Position numbers and translations under genes: made by a program
NCBI GenBank assembly: GCA_023630585.1
Contig: CM042546.1
Location: forward strand, 17,175,310-17,239,309
Direction of reading: 5' to 3'
Length of the DNA: 64,000 nt
Source of the DNA: Cranoglanis bouderius
Taxonomy: Eukaryota > Chordata > Actinopteri > Siluriformes > Cranoglanididae
Notes under the pieces: generated by a model
What the model was told of the DNA's origin: nothing
What the model saw: the letters and a program-made list of their open reading frames with translations, nothing else
Databases searched by the model: none
Shown: in pieces, positions 60,733 to 64,000 of the stretch
Numbering within the stretch: position 1 is the stretch's first letter
Layout: each line of letters starts with the position of its first letter

Positions 60733-62324
60733 CAGTGCGCTCCACTAATATTGGCACCTTTGGTAAACATGAGCAAAGAAGGGTGAGAAAAACCATCTTT
60801 ATTGTTTAACCTTTTGATCTTTTGTTTAAAAAAATCACAAAAATACTCTGCTCTCATGGATATCAAACAATTGCAAACAAAACACAGGTTTATCCTAAAA
60901 AATCTTTGTTAAATATAGGTGTGCAACAATTATTGGCACCCTTTTAGTCAATACTTTCCGCTACCTCCCTTTGCCAAGATAACAGCTCTGGGTCTTCTCC
61001 TATAATGCCTGATGAGGTTGGAGAATACATGGCAAGGGATCTGAGACCATTCCTCCATACAGAATCTCTCCAGATCCTTCAAATTTCGAGGTCCACGCTG
61101 GTGGACTCTCCTCTTCAGTTCACCCCACAGGTTTTCTATGGGTTTCAAGTCAGGGGACTGGGATGGCCATGGCAGGACCTTGATTTTGTGGTGAGTAAAC
61201 CATTTTTGTGTTGATTCTGATGTATGTTTTGGATCATTGTCCTGCTGGAAGATCCAACCACGGCCCATTTTAACCTTTCTGGCAGAAGCATTCAGGTTTT
61301 CATTTAATATCTGTTGATATTATATGAGTCTATGATGCCATGTATCCTAACAAAATGTCCAGGTCCTCTGGCAGAAAAACAGCCCCAAAACATTAAAGAG
61401 CCACCACCATATTTAACCGTGGGCATGAGGTACTTTTCCATATGGCTACCTCTCTGTGTGCACCAAAACCACCTCTGGTGTTTATTGCCAAAAAGCTCTA
61501 TTGTAGTTTCATCTGACCATAGAACCCGATCCGATTTGAAGTTCCAGTAGTGTCTGGCAAACTGAAGATGCTTGAGTTTGTTTTTGGGTGAAAGTAGAGG
61601 CTTTTTTCTTGAAACCCTTCCAAACAACTTGTGGTGATGTAAGTGACTTCAGATTTGTAGATTTGGAGACTTTCTGACCCCAAGACGCAACTAACTTCTG
61701 CAATTCTCCAGCTGTGAGCCTTGGAGATTTTTTGGCTACTTGAATCATCCTCTTCACAGTGCATTGAGACAATATAGACACATGTCCAATTCCAAGTTGA
61801 TTCATAACATTTCCATTTGACTGGAACTTCTTAATTATTGCCCCGATGGTAGAAATGGGCATTTTCAATGCTTGTGCTAGTTTCTTATAACCACTTCCCA
61901 TTTTGTGAAGCTCAACAACCTTTTGCCGCACATCACAGCTATATTCCTTGGTCTTACCCATTGTTATGAATGACTAAGGGAATTTGGCCTATGTGTTACC
62001 TCAAATTTATACCTCTGTGAAACAGGAAGTCATGGTTGAACAATTTCCTGTTCCTAGTCACCCAGGTGTACTAAAAAAAATAAATATCACTGGAAATATA
62101 CTTCAAATATATTTTTCTCATATGAATGCATAGGGGTGTCATTAATTGTTGCACAGCTATATTTAACAAAGATATTTTGTTTGCAATTGTTTGATATCCA
62201 TGAGAGCAGAGTATTTTTGTGAATTGTTTGAACAAAATATCAAAATGTTAAACAATAAAGACAATTTTTCACAGCCTTCTTTGTTCATATTTACCAAGAG
62301 TGTCAATATTAGTGAAGGGCACTA
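60733..62324 (-). mobile_element. Near full-length Tc1/mariner-like element
   Basis: About 1.59 kb between TA 60731-60732 and TA 62325-62326, the usual size of a complete fish Tc1 element. Termini: cagtgcgctccactaatatt and complement tagtgcccttcactaatatt. Longer arms share internal words (tttgcaattgtttgatatcc and complement) near 60860 and 62180, so the inverted repeats are about 200 bp. Carries a transposase remnant spanning the whole protein. Confidence 0.95.
60948..61961 (-). pseudogene. Tc1-type transposase, complete span, two frame breaks
   Basis: Covers about 338 residues, the family's normal length. From ATG at 61961: MGKTKEYSCDVRQKVVELHK and a helix-turn-helix (SGYKKLAQALKMPISTI); a one-base shift near 61640; then VLWSDETTIELFG with the first catalytic Asp (about 61490-61530) and YGGGSLMFWGCFSARGPG; a second one-base shift near 61312; then IFQQDNDPKHT with the second Asp (about 61225-61255) and SPDLKPIENLWGELK with the Glu, 34 residues later; ending GGSGKY at 60948. 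No in-frame stop was seen apart from those caused by the shifts, making this the least damaged transposase in the window. Confidence 0.94.
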
Positions 62325-62459
62325 TATTTATATTAGTAATAAACAAAAATGCAGTTGAATATTTTCTAGGGAGATTTAAAAAGTAGCTACAAGTAAAACA
62401 ATGCAAATTGAGACTAAAATTCCAAGCACTGTATTTTTGAACAGATTTGACTATAGATA

Positions 62460-63724
62460 TAGTGCTGTGAAAAAGTATTTGATTTCTTCTGTTTTTGTGT
62501 ATATCTCATACTAAATTGTTTCAGAAATTAAAACAAAATCTAAGAAAAAACAAAGGCAACCTGAGTAAACACAAAATACAGTTTTTAAATGATAATATTA
62601 TTTATTGAAGCAAAAAAGTTATCCAATACAAACTGGGCCTGTGTGAAAATGTATTTGCCCCCATAGTTACTAATTCCCCAAATCTATGAAACTGCATTCA
62701 TAATGGGGTTCAGCTGGACTAGACTAGAATCAGGCCTGATTACTGCAAACCCTGTTCAATCAAATCGACACTTAAATAGAACTTTTTCAACAGCATGAAG
62801 TTGGTTAAAAGGTCTTACCCAGTCTTACAAAGCTGTTTCAAAGGCTCTGGGACACCAATGCACCACAGTGAGAGCCATTATCTCCAAACTCAGCACAGTA
62901 GTGAACCTTCCCAGAAGTGGCCAACCTTCCAAAATTCCTCCAAGAGCACAGCAACTACTCATCCAGGAAGTCCCAAAAGGGCCAAGGACAACCTCAAAGG
63001 ACCTACAGACCTCTCTTGCATCAATAAAGGTCACTGTTCATGACTCCACTATCAGAAAGACACTTTGGAAAAATGGCTTCCATGGAAGGAAAACCACTTC
63101 TAACCCAGAAGAACATTAAGGATCAGATGAGTTGAAAGTGGAACTGTTTGGAAGACAGGTGTCCTGTTACATCTGGCATAAACTAAATACAGAATTCCAC
63201 AAAAAGAACATCATACCTACAGTCCAGCATGGTGGTGGAGTGTGATGGTGTGAGGATGCTTTGCTGCTTCAGGGCCTGGGCAACTTGCAATAATTGAGGG
63301 AAACATGAATTCTGCTCTCTACCAGAAAATCCTAAAGGAGAATGACCGGCCTTCAGTCCATAAGTTGAAACTCAAGCGCAACTGGATTATGCAACAAGAC
63401 AACAATCCAAAGCATAGGAGTAAGTCCTAGTCCTAGAAGTAAGTGAAAGACTGATCTCCAGTTATCGGAAGTGTTTGGTTGCAGCTAAACGTGGCACAAC
63501 CAGATTATAAGTTTAAGGGGGCAATTAGATTTTCACATGAGTGATAGGTGTTGGATTTTTTTTTTTTGCTTCAATTAAAAGAATAAATAAATAAAAACTG
63601 TGTTGTGTGTTTACTCAGGTTGCCTTTGTTTTATGTCATATTTTGTTTGAAGATCTAAAACTATTTATTATGACATATACACAAAAACAGAAGAAATCAG
63701 GATGGGAGCTTTTTCACAGCACTG
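62460..63724 (+). mobile_element. Tc1/mariner-like element, internally shortened
   Basis: About 1.27 kb between TA 62458-62459 and TA 63725-63726. Termini tagtgctgtgaaaaagtatt and complement cagtgctgtgaaaaagctcc, with further inverted similarity (atttcttctgtttttgtgta) inside. It lies 135 bp from the element ending at 62324, in the opposite coding orientation. Confidence 0.94.
62795..63450 (+). pseudogene. Tc1-type transposase, truncated and broken
   Basis: Plus-strand remnant. The N-terminal DNA-binding region (near 62795-62930, RAIISKLSTVVNLPRSGQPS) is followed by SKDLQTSLASIKVTVHDSTI and RKTLWKNGFHGRK (to about 63095). A degenerate first Asp region lies near 63120-63145. The second Asp motif QQDNNPKH sits at about 63392-63415. 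The following Glu motif is missing: sequence breaks off after about 63420. Frame shifts occur throughout. Confidence 0.85.
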
Positions 63725-64000
63725 TAAATAAATCACTGAGAATAAAACAATGCACATTTTGACTCAGATATTAAAATCCCACTCTCACCTGAGACAAATG
63801 CAATCTAGTTGACTAGGAGTTATTAGTTGGTTAGTCATTAGAGATGCCATTGAGACATTTACAGATTGCTTGCTCATGTTTATTCATAGTATATCTGAGG
63901 TGAAAGGTGTAAATATGTTCCTTTGACATTGTTGTAGTGACTTTGTAGGCATTTTACAGTATTCTATTACACATGGATTTAAAAAACCACAAGCACCTTT

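Overview
This is a non-coding stretch of a vertebrate nuclear genome, almost certainly a ray-finned (teleost) fish. The evidence is eleven Tc1/mariner elements or fragments of the kind abundant in fish, tRNA-derived SINEs whose 3' ends run into GGAT-type tails, many long (CA)n/(GT)n tracts, and moderate AT-richness. The main SINE resembles repeats I associate with catfish and other ostariophysans; that placement is a guess. I found no exon, tRNA, rRNA or intact protein-coding gene that I can defend. The only recognisable protein sequence is broken transposase.

Layout. Positions 1-6470 are unique AT-rich DNA with three SINEs (2.1, 2.9 and 4.3 kb). Positions 6.5-14 kb hold two derivatives of one Tc1-like family (6473-6805, 12609-13178), more SINE pieces, and a direct duplication of about 180 bp (13272 and 13881). 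Positions 14-31 kb are the least repeat-laden part. They contain compact, low-repeat blocks rich in TAAT-type homeodomain cores (15.6-18.1, 20.4-20.9, 24-25.5 kb), which look like candidate conserved non-coding enhancers in a gene desert or large intron. Three copies of one Tc1-derived miniature element lie among them (15.8, 21.7, 25.8 kb).

Positions 31-45 kb are dense in transposons: a chimeric Tc1 copy (31228-32455), an internally deleted copy (34139), miniature copies (36514, 38827), a long-inverted-repeat copy (40346), and a mosaic of three families (43776-44815). Positions 45.0-47.4 kb hold two foldback elements with long inverted arms; the first is itself interrupted by a smaller element flanked by a TGATAT repeat. 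Positions 47.4-60.7 kb mix unique sequence, SINEs, two miniature elements and the fullest copy of the 6.5/12.6 kb family (50722-51850). Positions 60.7-63.7 kb carry two Tc1 elements in opposite orientation, one of them almost full length with two frame breaks.

Function. Nothing suggests genes working together. The window reads as a layered record of transposon insertion, nesting, internal deletion and recombination over a possible regulatory scaffold. Every transposase is disrupted, so any movement would have needed enzyme from elsewhere. I did not find a convincing undescribed system. The best leads are the interrupted foldback element, the two recombinant Tc1 copies, the 36-residue D-to-E spacing in one family, and the TAAT-rich blocks. 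Boundaries of degenerate elements are approximate, and all repeat comparisons were made by eye.
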